Below are positions 34,999-46,129 of a stretch of DNA of 64,000 bases, piece after piece. Each line of letters begins with the position of its first letter. The stretch's first letter is position 1. The notes beneath the pieces were generated by a model. The model searched no databases. It was not told where the DNA came from and worked only from the letters and a program-made list of their open reading frames with translations. The stretch comes from Periplaneta americana. Taxonomy: Eukaryota > Arthropoda > Insecta > Blattodea > Blattidae. The translations under genes were made by a program, and so were the position numbers. The stretch covers positions 206,088,686-206,152,685 of the forward strand of contig NC_091118.1 of NCBI RefSeq assembly GCF_040183065.1. Direction: 5' to 3'.

Positions 34999-35018
34999 CA
35001 GGCCGAAACATGTTAACA
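34979..35018 (+). ncRNA. Hammerhead-ribozyme-like motif at the PLE 3' end
   Basis: CTGAAGA (34982-34988) fits CUGANGA. GGCC-loop-GGCC forms a 4-bp stem II, then GAAAC (35005-35009). Flanking GTT/AAC can start stem I, and CATG would give a minimal stem III. Hammerhead motifs are reported in Penelope-like elements. Self-cleavage here is inferred, not shown. Confidence 0.55.
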
Positions 35019-35055
35019 AGGTAATAAAATTTAACACATGAAAGACACACAGTAC

Positions 35056-36185
35056 GTTTTCCAAAGTGATATAATGTGTAATAAAGATGTATAATGTAGA
35101 AAAGAATGCCTGTCCTCTTATTTATGTGGCACCGGGTTTTTATTTCCGTTGGTGTGTATGTGAGATGTACTTGTTAATGCACACAAAGGGAAGGATCAGC
35201 CCTCTCTCTATTCTGTAGCAGCTTCGTGATAGCCAGGGGGTGGGGGTGAGGGAGAAACGAAATGTTTCGTACTGAACACTGAAATTCAATTAATTTTTAT
35301 GGAATTTTTAAACAGGTGATAATTGTATTGGCAAATCGATTCTGATCAGTAGTAAAATTATAAAAATTTAATTTTTTGCCTCACGCTGTAAGGTAACAAA
35401 GAAGCTTGAAAATTAAGAGGCATTTCATTAAATTCAAATCGAAGTGGCAATCAGGACATTACAGGATCGTTAGGAAATACGCAACACGTTTAATTCCATT
35501 TGCGGACAGTACAGAACCTGTAGCAGATATAATCAGAAGTATTTTCGCATTTGCAGGAATAATGCTTATTTGCACTCTTGTGTTTACTGTGATTAAACAT
35601 TGTGGCGAGGTAATTCTTTCTCTCAAAGGTTTTCGTACCCTCAATAAGTTTACAAAGTGGGCGAACAAACGCTCTTTTTCATGTAACTTAGCTATATTTT
35701 ACACATACTGTACGCCCATTAAGGTTACGTACAACGCCCCACAAAGTAGATACGAGATGAATAAGTGACGCTACGGAGAGCTTTCCTTATCCGAGATACA
35801 GTAGAAACTATTCAGCCCATAACGGTCACCAGATACATAGACTATTCTACAGTGCAGACTTTTCCAACCTTTACCAACATGTGGCACACTAAATTTGTAA
35901 TTTAAAATTCCATGGTACACTCTTATAATCTAAACCTGTCATTTTTAACTGGGGTGGGGGGGAGATGATTTTTTTCACAAAAAAAATTAAAAAACGATGT
36001 TTTTTAATATTGGTTCATAGAAACACTTGTGGCGGAAAAGGTCGCAGTTGGGGTTTTCCTCAGGGTCCCCCATTTCTCCTTAGGATCTACACTATTCCGT
36101 TAACATTTCTTCATTCCGTCATTCTATAGCATTCCCGTAACGCCGGCTAGAGACGCACGGAGGGTATTGGCCTAGACACGAGTGG
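35056..36185. other. No gene recognised
   Basis: A 120-codon open frame (35406-35768) has one hydrophobic stretch (IFAFAGIMLICTLVFTVI) that could span a membrane, but no family match and no exon signals; I treat it as unproven. Confidence 0.35.
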
Positions 36186-36372
36186 GGTTGCCTGCTACGT
36201 TTCTTTTATTATATCTTTTCCGGTCAGTGACGGTAAATTTCAATTGGTGTACCTTGGTCGTGGGCGTCAGAGCATTAAAAAGTGTTGCACACTTCTGCTA
36301 TCTCTCTTCCCCCTCACCGCAAACAGTGACGTTGCACAGAAGCAGAGATATAATAAAAGAATCGTAGCAAAC
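36186..36372. mobile_element. Fold-back (MITE-like) element
   Basis: Arm GCTACGTTTCTTTTATTATA near 36194 pairs with TATAATAAAAGAATCGTAGC near 36349 over about 28 bp with few mismatches, enclosing about 120 bp. Too short to encode anything. Confidence 0.55.
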
Positions 36373-37164
36373 CTTAGTTAGTTCTGTGGGTTTGGGAATT
36401 CGTCTTGTTTGAAGATTACCGCAATAGATCTCATAAGGTCGCATTGATGGACCCTAAATTAAAATTCAATTCAATTCAAGGTTGGTACGATATTCTAACT
36501 TTACTGACCTGGAAACCCTGATTGCGCATCAATTATTACTTTCTATACCAATTGCACACATACAGTGTGTTTACTGAATGTTGAGTTGTGCGTTGTTCGT
36601 TGACACACTTTAGTTTATTACCCTTTTCACTTTAATTTTTCCAGTTTTTGTTATGAAAACCTTTGTTATTTTCATTTTCTCGCGGCACACCGGTTGAAAA
36701 TGGTTGTCAAAGTATAACACCACCTAGGCGCCACTCAACCGGTATTATCATTGTATAGATACAGGCGTTGTTCGTAATTGGGAATATACTTGATCTGCCA
36801 TCGACAGACTTCGTCCAGCTAATGACGTTGCACAGAGAAGCAGTAACTGGCTGGCTGACCGTATGGAATTATTGAAGAGGTGGATTCCAAAATGTCCTAA
36901 GTAGTTTTTCCAACATTCTAACTTGCTTTATCGACGATTTAATTTATCCTGTGTAACTTATTTATCAGACTCTCGTAAGTTTTGACTTAGACCGTTTGGA
37001 AAAACGTCATTTTTGTCATAACTCGTTATTTTGACATAGGCCAGTTTGAAATCCACTTTTTCAATTAACATCGCCGAAGCTTGTGCACATTACCCTGAAT
37101 GTACTTATGTTTTTTGTGATTGGTTGTTAACAGACGAGGACAAGTTTCTACTGCAGTAAAAATA
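36373..37164. other. No gene recognised
   Basis: ATGACGTTGCACAGAGAAGCAG near 36822 echoes GTGACGTTGCACAGAAGCAG in the fold-back element. Nothing else is recognised. Confidence 0.4.
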
Positions 37165-37690
37165 GACCATTATTTATGTATGTATTTATTTACACTGCAA
37201 GTGGGCAAGCACCCGGTGGTAGTGGTATATACAATATTAACAATAGACAATAAAATGATAACCAATACACAATAAAATTTACAATACACAATACAATTTT
37301 ACAACACATATACAATTTTACACACAATACAATAATAATACACAATACAATTTAACACAATAATAATAAAACATAAAATAAAATACCTAATTTTACAATA
37401 CAACCTACATAATTATGTATAGGTCCTACATAAGTTTCAATAGTCTTCCACTTTACTCTCATCTCATTCCCTGTAGTGGCACTATGACGCATTTCACTGA
37501 CACTTTAACACACATTTCACTGACACTCTGTAACAATTTCACTGACACTATAGAACACATTTCATTGACGCTATAAATTATCACTGATCGGAACTGTTCA
37601 CTGCACTGTAAAACCATAACTTCACTGACTCACCTCGCTTCACTGATACAACAGTTCAAATAAGTCAAATAATTACATCCTTATGCATAC
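37165..37690 (-). repeat. LINE 3' UTR-like segment with a small internal repeat
   Basis: Minus-strand text CACCGGGTGCTTGCCCACTT followed by GCAGTGTAAATAAATAC resembles a LINE 3' terminus with a TAAA-type tail. An ATTTCACTGACACT phrase recurs about every 26 bp at 37490-37580. Confidence 0.4.
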
Positions 37691-38183
37691 TTATAAACAG
37701 AACTACATTTAAACTAAACATTTCTAGTCTAAGGCCCTCTTACACGCTAGTTTTAAATAATTTACAATTCAAACCAAGGAAGTAAATAGATAAATACATG
37801 TCACCTTAAAAAAAATTAAATGTTGAATGTCACCTTAATTTTAATTTTCACTTTATATACAACTTTTTAAATTATTCTTGAATCTCCTTAAGGAAGGACA
37901 GCCCTCAAAGACCGCAACAGCCCTCAAAGACCAATTAGTAGGGGGAGATAGAGGGTCAGTCGGAAAAGTATTTTCTATGAAATTGCACTTGAGAAATTTG
38001 AAGGAACTCTAATCTTTGGATGTTTATTAATTGATTTTACCGAGAATCAATATAGCACATAAATATACCCGTATTATAGGATTCCAAATTTCATCATCCT
38101 TTGATGATTGTAAAAAGCATTAGATTTAGCGGGAAATCGCTGATACTGAATACTGAATAATTTACACTTAATCTACAATTCTA
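37691..38183. other. No gene recognised
   Basis: AT-rich. AGCCCTCAAAGACC occurs twice in tandem near 37900-37935. Confidence 0.4.
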
Positions 38184-38915
38184 CAGGGACATCATTTTAT
38201 TTTTACTTCAATTTTTATTGTACCTCAGTTTTTTATGTACTTCACTCCCACCCCTTCTACCAGTAAACTTTCAACCGTCCTCCACACAGAACCAAGGCCG
38301 CTTATGCAGTCAAAGTCGCCTTACGTTCATAGTAAATTGTTCTGAGTTAGTGAGTATAGTACGTCCCAGAAATATGTTCGCGTTTTCCAGTAACGAAAGA
38401 GCTTTTAATATTGAATCATATTTTAGCACAGGTACTGTCGTCCGTTTGCCTACGTCGCATTCCGGTTTCCCCCACCCGCTTCTGTTCGCCCCTCTGTAAA
38501 GACTAGTGGCTGGGGTGTCTTAGGTCTTTTCGGAAAACATTAATTTCTGTTAGGAATTGGACGTCTTCGTAATATTACACAACTGTTTAAAATAACTTAA
38601 ATAAAAGGGCCTTAACTGTCACGTGATTTCCTTCCTTTCTACGACCCTACGACATAGCCACTTGGACGGACAGTAGATAGTATGTCCGAGAAATTTTATC
38701 TTTTCGGATCGGGCAGAAGTGAAGATTGAATTTACAGTACGTAAGGTACTCTTTTATAGAGTAGGTACAGAATTATTTCAACATGAGTTACTCGTACGAA
38801 GGACGAAACTGGTAATTGGAATTAGGTACAATAGTCTATAGTGCGAACTGAAGCCTGTATCGAAATCAACGGCCACCATTTTCAAAAATGTGTTTAAATA
38901 TCCATATTATGATTA

Positions 38916-40818
38916 CACCGTTCTGCATTTCAAAACTTATTTTCTGTTGTTTTCAATCTCATCGGCAATTCTAAACGGATTTTTTGTGCTGAATTCGAAA
39001 ATAATCTCCATTTTCCCCCATCACGTCAGGTTTTCAGACAATTCATGAATAACTAGAAATGAAATTATTGCTTTGTGAAAGGTCATAAAAATTATTTTCA
39101 ACAAGAATTTTGTGAGAAAAACTAGGCCACAATTTGCTATTTGCCACTAATTAATCATTAATTAATATTAATTAATAATTATAAGTACTTTCATAACTTC
39201 ACCTCAATATTGCATTTCAAATTTTCTCCTCTTTGACCTCGCATATTGTGCAGAGCAGTCCCTTTTTAACATCCAGCAATAGTCCGCAATGTTTCCATTA
39301 TGAAGCAAAACACCTTTTAGACTTTTCTGAGAAGAATCTATGGAGAACCTCCACTCTTTGGAATTATGGTTTATGTTATAAAATTTTAAGACGGCAATGA
39401 TGTCTTGACAATACATTAAATTTTCTTCTTCAGGAAAAAAGGGACAAGTTCCTTCTCACGATGCCTGTACTATGAAAAATATGTACCTTGAGCCAATACT
39501 TTCTTTTCTTTTAACCTAGAACCCAATAGTTCTGCTGATTCTTTAGGCAAATTTAAATCCCTCGCTAAATCATTAAGCTCACTTTGATTAAAACATCTAT
39601 CATCACCAGTATTATCTGGTTCATAAGTATGATCCACTGGAGATTCAGTTTCAGTGCTACTGGATGCAGATGGCAATGCATCTGATTCAGGGGGTAGCGG
39701 AACGGGAATATTAGGACCATGAGGTACGGCCCGAATGGCAGAGGGGATGTTAGGATTTAGAATCTCTTTCTTGTTTTTAGCAGTATATCCAGCTATGGTA
39801 CCTTAACTGTACAAAAATAACAATCGACTTCATGATTTGTAGATTCCCTCCAAATCATAGGGATACCAAAGGGCAATGACTTCCTTTTTTCCATTCATTT
39901 TTCCAACTCCTCAACTCTTCAACATAACTACGACATACTTTGTGGGGGCACTAAGATTTGTCCTGGTCTCCTAACTTAATGCCAAAATATTGAAAGTAAG
40001 TATTCTTTACAAAAGCTGTTATATTCTGTCTCTGTTTTACTAACATATATGACCCACATATATAGCAAAACAAATTTTAATCATTTACACAACCACGTTT
40101 CGACATTTCTATGAAACAACACTATTATGTTATACTCTCGAGAAAAATGAGAACTTACACACTTCACTTTTACACGACAACCAACAACACAAAACTCAAC
40201 CTCTAATTTTAAAACAACTTTTAGAAGGCGATAGATTTATTATCTCAGTAAGGAAATCTGTAGCCTCATAACCTCGATTGCACTTCCATAAATAAATATA
40301 TATACAGGGACCTTATGTCATTTCTCTAATTCATTGTTTGTTTTAATAGCAATCTCTAAGAGTAAATATTTTCTTCATAATTTTTTATGACCTGAGACAC
40401 TAAACATTTCAACTTCCTGTTTATAGATAACGGGTGCAGACAGATAAAAATCTCCAAGAATAAACAACGGATGTCTTAACCTCTGTTCATTTTAAAGGGG
40501 GGGATACAATTTTGTACATCCTCCAAGGGCAGATATAGTCAGTAGGTTTTAATAAATATAAAATACAAACATAATAAAATATATTATGTCACATTTTAAG
40601 TAATAAATTTTAAATTATAAGCTGTCTTGCCTTTTTAACAAACGACAAGCATATTATAATATTACTATATTACGAAAAATATTGAAAGCATAAAATTTTG
40701 AATTGTAAAAAATTCTGACGTGGTACGCGAAAACGCATTTCATTTTTGCAATCAGTGTGAAATTGTGATTCAGACACGCTCATTTATTTCAAAACAACAA
40801 AATCCATGCAGAACGGTG
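38916..40818 (-). mobile_element. TIR transposon with TTA target duplication (PIF/Harbinger-like?)
   Basis: 1903 bp. Perfect 13-bp terminal inverted repeats CACCGTTCTGCAT / ATGCAGAACGGTG. TTA precedes (38913-38915) and follows (40819-40821), while copies B and D show the empty site GATTATTTTT with a single TTA. A 3-bp TWA duplication is the PIF/Harbinger habit. The interior holds a broken, internally deleted gene on the minus strand. Confidence 0.85.
39204..40003 (-). pseudogene. Uncharacterised arthropod transposon-associated gene, internally deleted
   Basis: Minus-strand reading in order: FGIKLGDQDKS (40 kb; TAG follows where Trp is expected), FGIPMIWRES, DCYFC, YTAKNKKEILNPNIPSAIR and AVPHGPNIPVPLPPESDALP, then the open frame 39676-39470 with CFNQSELNDLARDLNLPKES and LLGSRLKEKKVL, then 39416-39204 with EWRFSIDSSQKSLKGVLLHN. 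It jumps to ADYCWMLKRDCSAQY and the stop. I remember this arrangement from many unnamed arthropod predicted proteins whose middle part (a GYTK...CFLC-type segment) should lie between LLHNGN and DYCW; it is missing here. At least three frame breaks. Function unknown; residence inside a TIR element suggests a transposase or a co-encoded transposition protein. Confidence 0.7.
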
Positions 40819-41193
40819 TTATTTTTCAATTTAACTTTATTCTCTATATTGTACGCTAATATGCTGTATACAGTATAATATACACTGCATAATGAATACG
40901 CCCACATGGACAGCTCAGTTCGTGAGTAAAAACACTCATTGTTAATACTATACTGTACTTTGATTAAACAAAAACCTAATGAAAATTATCAAACTCAAAA
41001 GCGCGATATTTTCTAGTTTACGTAAATGGATGAACTACTTTTCTTCCCTCCTATACCTAGTAAAGTGATTTATTTGTATATTACGTCAGTATCATCGAAC
41101 TCCAGTCGTGGACGGAGGTAGCAAACGGCGTTGATACAGAGGTATAGCCAGGTTAATATTAAAAATGTTAGTAAAAATAAAATGATGTCCCTG

Positions 41194-41327
41194 TATATTA
41201 CGCCAGTATCATCGAACTCCAGTCGTGGAAGGGGGTGACAAACGGTGTTTCCGGTTCTCAACCGTTAATCCAAAGGTATAGTCAGTTTAATATTAGAAAT
41301 GTGAGTAAAAATAAAATCATGTCCTTG
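41194..41327 (+). repeat. Tandem duplicate of the TIR element's right end
   Basis: ACGCCAGTATCATCGAACTC...AAAATCATGTCCTTG repeats about 41075-41193 directly after it, ending in a second, mutated TIR and TA. Confidence 0.75.
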
Positions 41328-42117
41328 TACATTAACATTTTCCCCAACTGGCGAAAGTATTTCAAAGTTTTTGAATTTGTAATAGCTTTGGTTCTGACTT
41401 ATTTTCGGTCAGAAAGTTTCTCTACGATCAGAAAAATGTAGATCAGATAACTTTGAACACCCCTGTACGTAGCGTGGCTGCCTTCAGAATGGAAGTAAAG
41501 ATTCGGTGCGGCCCCTAACCTAACCCTGTCCCTGAATAGAGGGGACCTGCAAAATTAATCCACGTTGATATCTGGATTTGGCACAAATGCTAGACTGAAG
41601 TTCATGTTGGTTTCTTCGATCTTCTATCTGCAGTCAATAGACTACGTTTTCACAGAGTCTACCTGACAGCAAGCTTTATTTGTCCGAGTCTCGTCCGTCC
41701 CTGGGGACACTGCACACATTTATTTACAAGAACGAGTAGTCCTGCTTTCCGTGGCATTGAATGCAGTAAGTGGCCGTGTAAACATCTCTGTGTGCTGCAG
41801 AAAGGCCCCCTGAGACTTCCGTGCGGCCACTGCGGAAGAAAGAAGGCCTTGTACAAAATATATGAACAGCGCACTCCGCCTCCTTAATAACTAAACGAGC
41901 AAATACCTGCACAGTCGTGCCTGTACGTTCCTAGAAATTCCTCTTGCATAAGAACGAAATACTGATGTTGAATGCAGTAGACGAACTTGTTCTGTGAGTG
42001 CAGGTTTGAAGGGAGGAAAAGTAGTAGTTACTTTCAAGAGCAAACAGAAAATGGGCATAAAACTCTTTATAAAACAACGCGAAATAAAAGAAGGGAAAAT
42101 TAAATTATGAAACACAT
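41328..42117. other. No gene recognised
   Basis: Short frames only. CCTAACCTAACC near 41517 is two telomere-like units and no more. Confidence 0.4.
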
Positions 42118-43110
42118 AAGGGATGTCAGATGCGTTTCCAATTCACTGTGGGCTAAAGCAAGGAGATGCACGATCAACTTTACTTTTTAACTTTGCTCTA
42201 GAGTATGCCATTAGGAAAGTCCAGGATAACAGACAGGGTTTGGAATTGAACGGGTTACATCAGCTGCTTGTCTATGCGGATGATGGGAATATGTTAGGAG
42301 AAAATCCACAAACGATTAGGGAAAACACAGGAATTTTACTGGAAGCAAGTAAAGAGATAGGTTTGGAAGTAAATCCCGAAAAGACAAAGTATATGATTAT
42401 ATCCCGTGACGGGAATATTGTAAGAAATAGAAATATAAAAATTGGAAATTTATCTTTTGAAAAAGTGGAGAAGTTCAAATATCTTGGAGCAACAGTAACA
42501 AATATAAATGACACTCGGGAGGAAATTAAACACAGAATATATATGGGAAATGCCTGTTATTATTCGGTTGAGAAGCTTTTATCATCCAGTCTGCTATCAA
42601 AAAATCTGGAAGTTAGTATTTATAAAACAGTTATATTACCGGTTGTTCTGTATGGTTGTGAAACTTGGACTCTCACTTTGAGAGAGGAACGTAGGTTAAG
42701 GGTGTTTGAGAATAAGGTGCTTAGGAAAATATTTGGGGCTAAGAGGGATGAAGTTACAGGAGAATGAAGAAAGTTACACAACGCAGATCTGCACGCATTG
42801 TGTTCTTCACCTGACATAATTAGAAACATTAAATCCAGACGTTTGAGATGAGCAGGGCATGTAGCACGTATGGGCGAATCCAGAAATGCATATAGGGTGT
42901 TAGTTGGAAGGCCGGAGGGAAAAAGACCTTCAGGGAGGCCGAAACGTAGATGGGAAGATAATATTAAAATGGATTTGAGAGAGGTGAGATATGATGATAG
43001 AGAATGGATTAATCTTGCTCAGGATAGGGACCAATGGCGGGTTTATGTGAGGGCGGCAATGAACCTCCGGGTTCCTTAAAAGCAGCAAGTAAGTAAGTAA
43101 ATAAGTATAA
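42118..43110 (+). pseudogene. RTE-like LINE family A with RT active site (copy 6, longest)
   Basis: The frame 42123-42767 begins inside the RT palm: [20 protein letters not shown] (the QGD(x)2S region) and [11 protein letters not shown], with an intact YADD active site. It then runs through [28 protein letters not shown] and [17 protein letters not shown] replaces a conserved Trp codon at 42765-42767. The C-terminal part then continues in the same family order: TGA again near 42849, and the open frame 42870-43079 with GESRNAYRVL and WINLAQDRDQW. The tail is AGCAAGTAAGTAAGTAAATAAG. 5'-truncated, so the endonuclease is missing. Confidence 0.9.
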
Positions 43111-44711
43111 GGTATCATTCATAGATTCATAAGGTTGCAGCAGCACTTAGGATATTTATAAATGAATATGAAATAGAACGCTCGTCTGTTCAAATTTCCC
43201 AATCTAGGTGACAAAAATCAAATTTCGACTGATTTAGTTAGGCATAGATGAATATGAATTCATATTCTTTAACTTTGAAAAATGTTGTGAGGGATAGCTT
43301 TTACTGTTTTATCAGCAGCAAGCTATATTCAAAAGGATATGAACAATAAGTTGTTTCTAATACTTCTCGCTCCGGTTCAGTTGTAGACAGAGAGGCTTAC
43401 TATAATGTGAAAAAGTGAAAATTGTTAGTGGTTTATTATGTTGACAGACATGGAATTTATCAGATAGATACGTTCTTACTAATGTAACTTCAATTTCGAG
43501 TTTGTAAAGTATTTTTCTTCTTGCAGTATGGTTTAAATGTTACAATCGAAAAAAAAAATAATAATAATAAATCGAAATGAAACTCACGATGTAGTTCTTT
43601 CAAAGCGGATTGTAACTAATAAAAGAGAAGAGTTTGTGCTGCACAATGACAAGGATAGCGGTATTGTTATTTTTAGTTGTCATACAAATTTGATACTTTT
43701 ACTAAACTGTTTTTCAGTGTATGTTGATGGACCTTTAAATTGTTGTGGTAAATTTTTCTGCTAACTGTTTACTATTCAGTATTAGTGTTGAATAAGTGTT
43801 TGATAATCGACACGCATAATAAACTGAAGTGGTACAGTACAGTATCACGGTCTTACTAATAAAAACTCTATATACAGACGTTTAACTGTCTTATACAATG
43901 AGTAGCTCGTTTAAAAGTCGTGTGTAAATTCTTTACTAATAATCACTACATACGTCGTGTACAACAGTACAACTGTTACACAGCTACGTCATAGTTTCGT
44001 CATTACTTCGTTACTAAAGGTAATAGAATATCTCTATTGCATCCGGTAGAGGACTCTAGTGTGGCGTGTTAAATATCGATAGTACAACTGGCTCTAATCG
44101 ATTACCACACTATATTCTGGCCAAAGAGTACAAGCTACAACAATATTATTCCAATTATTCTGTGGTCTTTGGTTTCTTCTTCTGTGGTTACAAGGCAACC
44201 GTCATCATAAAATGACAGTCGATACGAACAGCTGTTAAAAGGCGACCATTTTTCTCTATATACAACACCTAAACAAGGGGTTTCGTGTATATAACTACTG
44301 CAAAGCAATTCCCATGTATAGTTACAGACTGTTTATACGTCCATCGCTTATGCATGGTTTATTAGTAATGTTTTCTGTCCCAACTCTGCTTAAGTCTCAT
44401 AAAAAAACTATACACGGTTTATTAGTAAGACTGTTAGTGTTGAACATGTGTTTCATAATCGGCACGCATAATAAAGTGAAGTGTTAGTACAGTCTGTGCA
44501 GCAAATATAAGCTCATAGCTTCAGTGCAGTTTGAATTTTCTACTCCTCGGTCATCCAGTGCAGTTTACGTGGTAAATGATCAACCGTCCGGTTTCTTTGC
44601 AGTGCATTTTACTATTTTCCAGTGCAATTTACATTGAGTCTCTTTGTATATCTTTCGACATAAAATTGAACCCAGAATCTTCTTCGTTTGGGCTTGCGAA
44701 CATAGTAGTAA
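43111..44711. other. No gene; one dispersed direct repeat
   Basis: A segment with GATAATCGACACGCATAATA at about 43802 recurs as CATAATCGGCACGCATAATA at about 44454, with matching flanks over about 60 bp. No coding sequence. Confidence 0.45.
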
Positions 44712-45683
44712 CACAGTCTACTATATACAGTCGCGAAGCTCAATATGTAGTAAAAATGCAAACATGGGTAGTTGCCCACCACTAGGATCGCTACTATCGC
44801 CTCATCATCGCAGATCTCTCTCCTAGTAGACGACAAAATATGTTACACTTTCGTTGTGTTCTTTTGGAAAAATTAACACCTTCCTTCCATTATTGAAATA
44901 TTAAATGTATAAAGTTAATTTATTATTTTAATGAAGTATATTAAATTTCACCATAAAGTCGAAGATATCTGCAAGAAATAGGTTAACATTATTATTTTTT
45001 TTGTGCAAAACGAACTGAAATTTACTATAATCGCTTCACTCATTCAAGATTATAGCGATAATTAACTATGAAACCAATAAATATTAATTTTAATTTCCCT
45101 TTACATCAATAATAATGAAAATATGAATTAATGGAGTAACTTACGTGTACCAGTACTTGTAGTGTAGGCTTACGTAGTTAACAAAGTGGGATGAGGTTAA
45201 GCAATAATAATCACACCAGAATTTGAAATAAAACGTGATCAATAAATTTTATTGTAACAGACTTTTTCTACGTCTCTAATAAAGTAACAAATGAAAATAA
45301 CAACAAAATTAACAGCTATAATTAAAAACATAACCCTTGAAAAAAAAAGTAGGCCTAAGCAATAATAATCCCACCAGAATTGAAAATAAAACGTGATCAA
45401 TAAATTTCATTAAAACAAACTTAATTTTTCTACGTCTCTAGTAAAATATAATTATTCCAATTATTGTATTTTAGCCATTAACATTTTCATTACAACCAAT
45501 AACGAATATTTCACAAGCATAAATGTGAAATACGCAACGAGCTAGCACTCGATGGAAATACGACACAGTCCAAAGTCGACCGTGGACAGCCTATTGTTTC
45601 TAGTTGCTAACCGCTTGGAGCGCTTTATCACGAGATTTGCAAAAAATCACCTCAAGCTTCGCGACTGTATATAGTAGACTGTG
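44712..45683. mobile_element. 972-bp non-autonomous TIR element
   Basis: Terminal inverted repeats of about 29 bp: CACAGTCTACTATATACAGT...GCGAAGCT on the left, its complement at 45655-45683. Flanks GTAGTAA and GTGGTAA suggest a 7-8-bp imperfect target duplication, as in hAT elements. Internal direct duplication: ACGTGATCAATAAATTTTAT at 45233 and ACGTGATCAATAAATTTCAT at 45391. No transposase frame. Confidence 0.75.
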
Positions 45684-46129
45684 GTGGTAATAGTAAACAA
45701 TAACCTACACATTCTTCAGAGCAGGATATCTTTACTACTAAACACAAAGTCTTTTCCTCCAGGCGTCGTCGAAAAGATACAAGCATAGACGTTTCGTCGC
45801 TGCAGAGCTGTACACGTCTGTATCTACGCCTCGTAGACAGAGGGTTTAATAGAGCCAGGAGTGTTGTTAGAAGAACTCTGCAACCGATTGAACACTCTGG
45901 GGGCAATATAACGACGGACATCAGTTGAGCTTGCTCGTGACAAAAATCTTGCTGTTTTTGCTGCCATAAAGGATGGCAATCACGAAATACGACCAGCAAG
46001 GCGTGGATTACAAGCCGACTTTGAGTGACACTTTGTCGTGGTGTGCAATGCTGCATGGGGGCTTTGAATAATCCCGCTGTTGAGGTACAATTTATTATTA
46101 AACATCGGATGTTAAAGTACTAAAAACAA
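45684..46129. other. Unassigned, moderately GC-rich
   Basis: Carries a 134-codon minus-strand open frame (46056-45652) that runs into the adjacent TIR; no domain recognised. Confidence 0.35.

Larger units (their letters stand above)
38184..41193 (+). mobile_element. TA-inserting TIR element, copy C, with nested insertion
   Basis: Left end TA-CAGGGACATCATTTTATTTT, right end AAAATAAAATGATGTCCCTG-TA. Internal sequence matches copy D throughout, except for a 1.9-kb insertion at 38916-40818. Without that insertion it is about 1.1 kb like copies B and D. Confidence 0.85.

Noticed and set aside
35406-35768. Small membrane protein gene
   Set aside because: A single hydrophobic stretch in a 120-codon frame is not enough evidence without homology or expression.
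41510-41530. Telomeric CCTAA repeat
   Set aside because: Only two units; the CCAAACCTAACC near 62993 is likewise too short.
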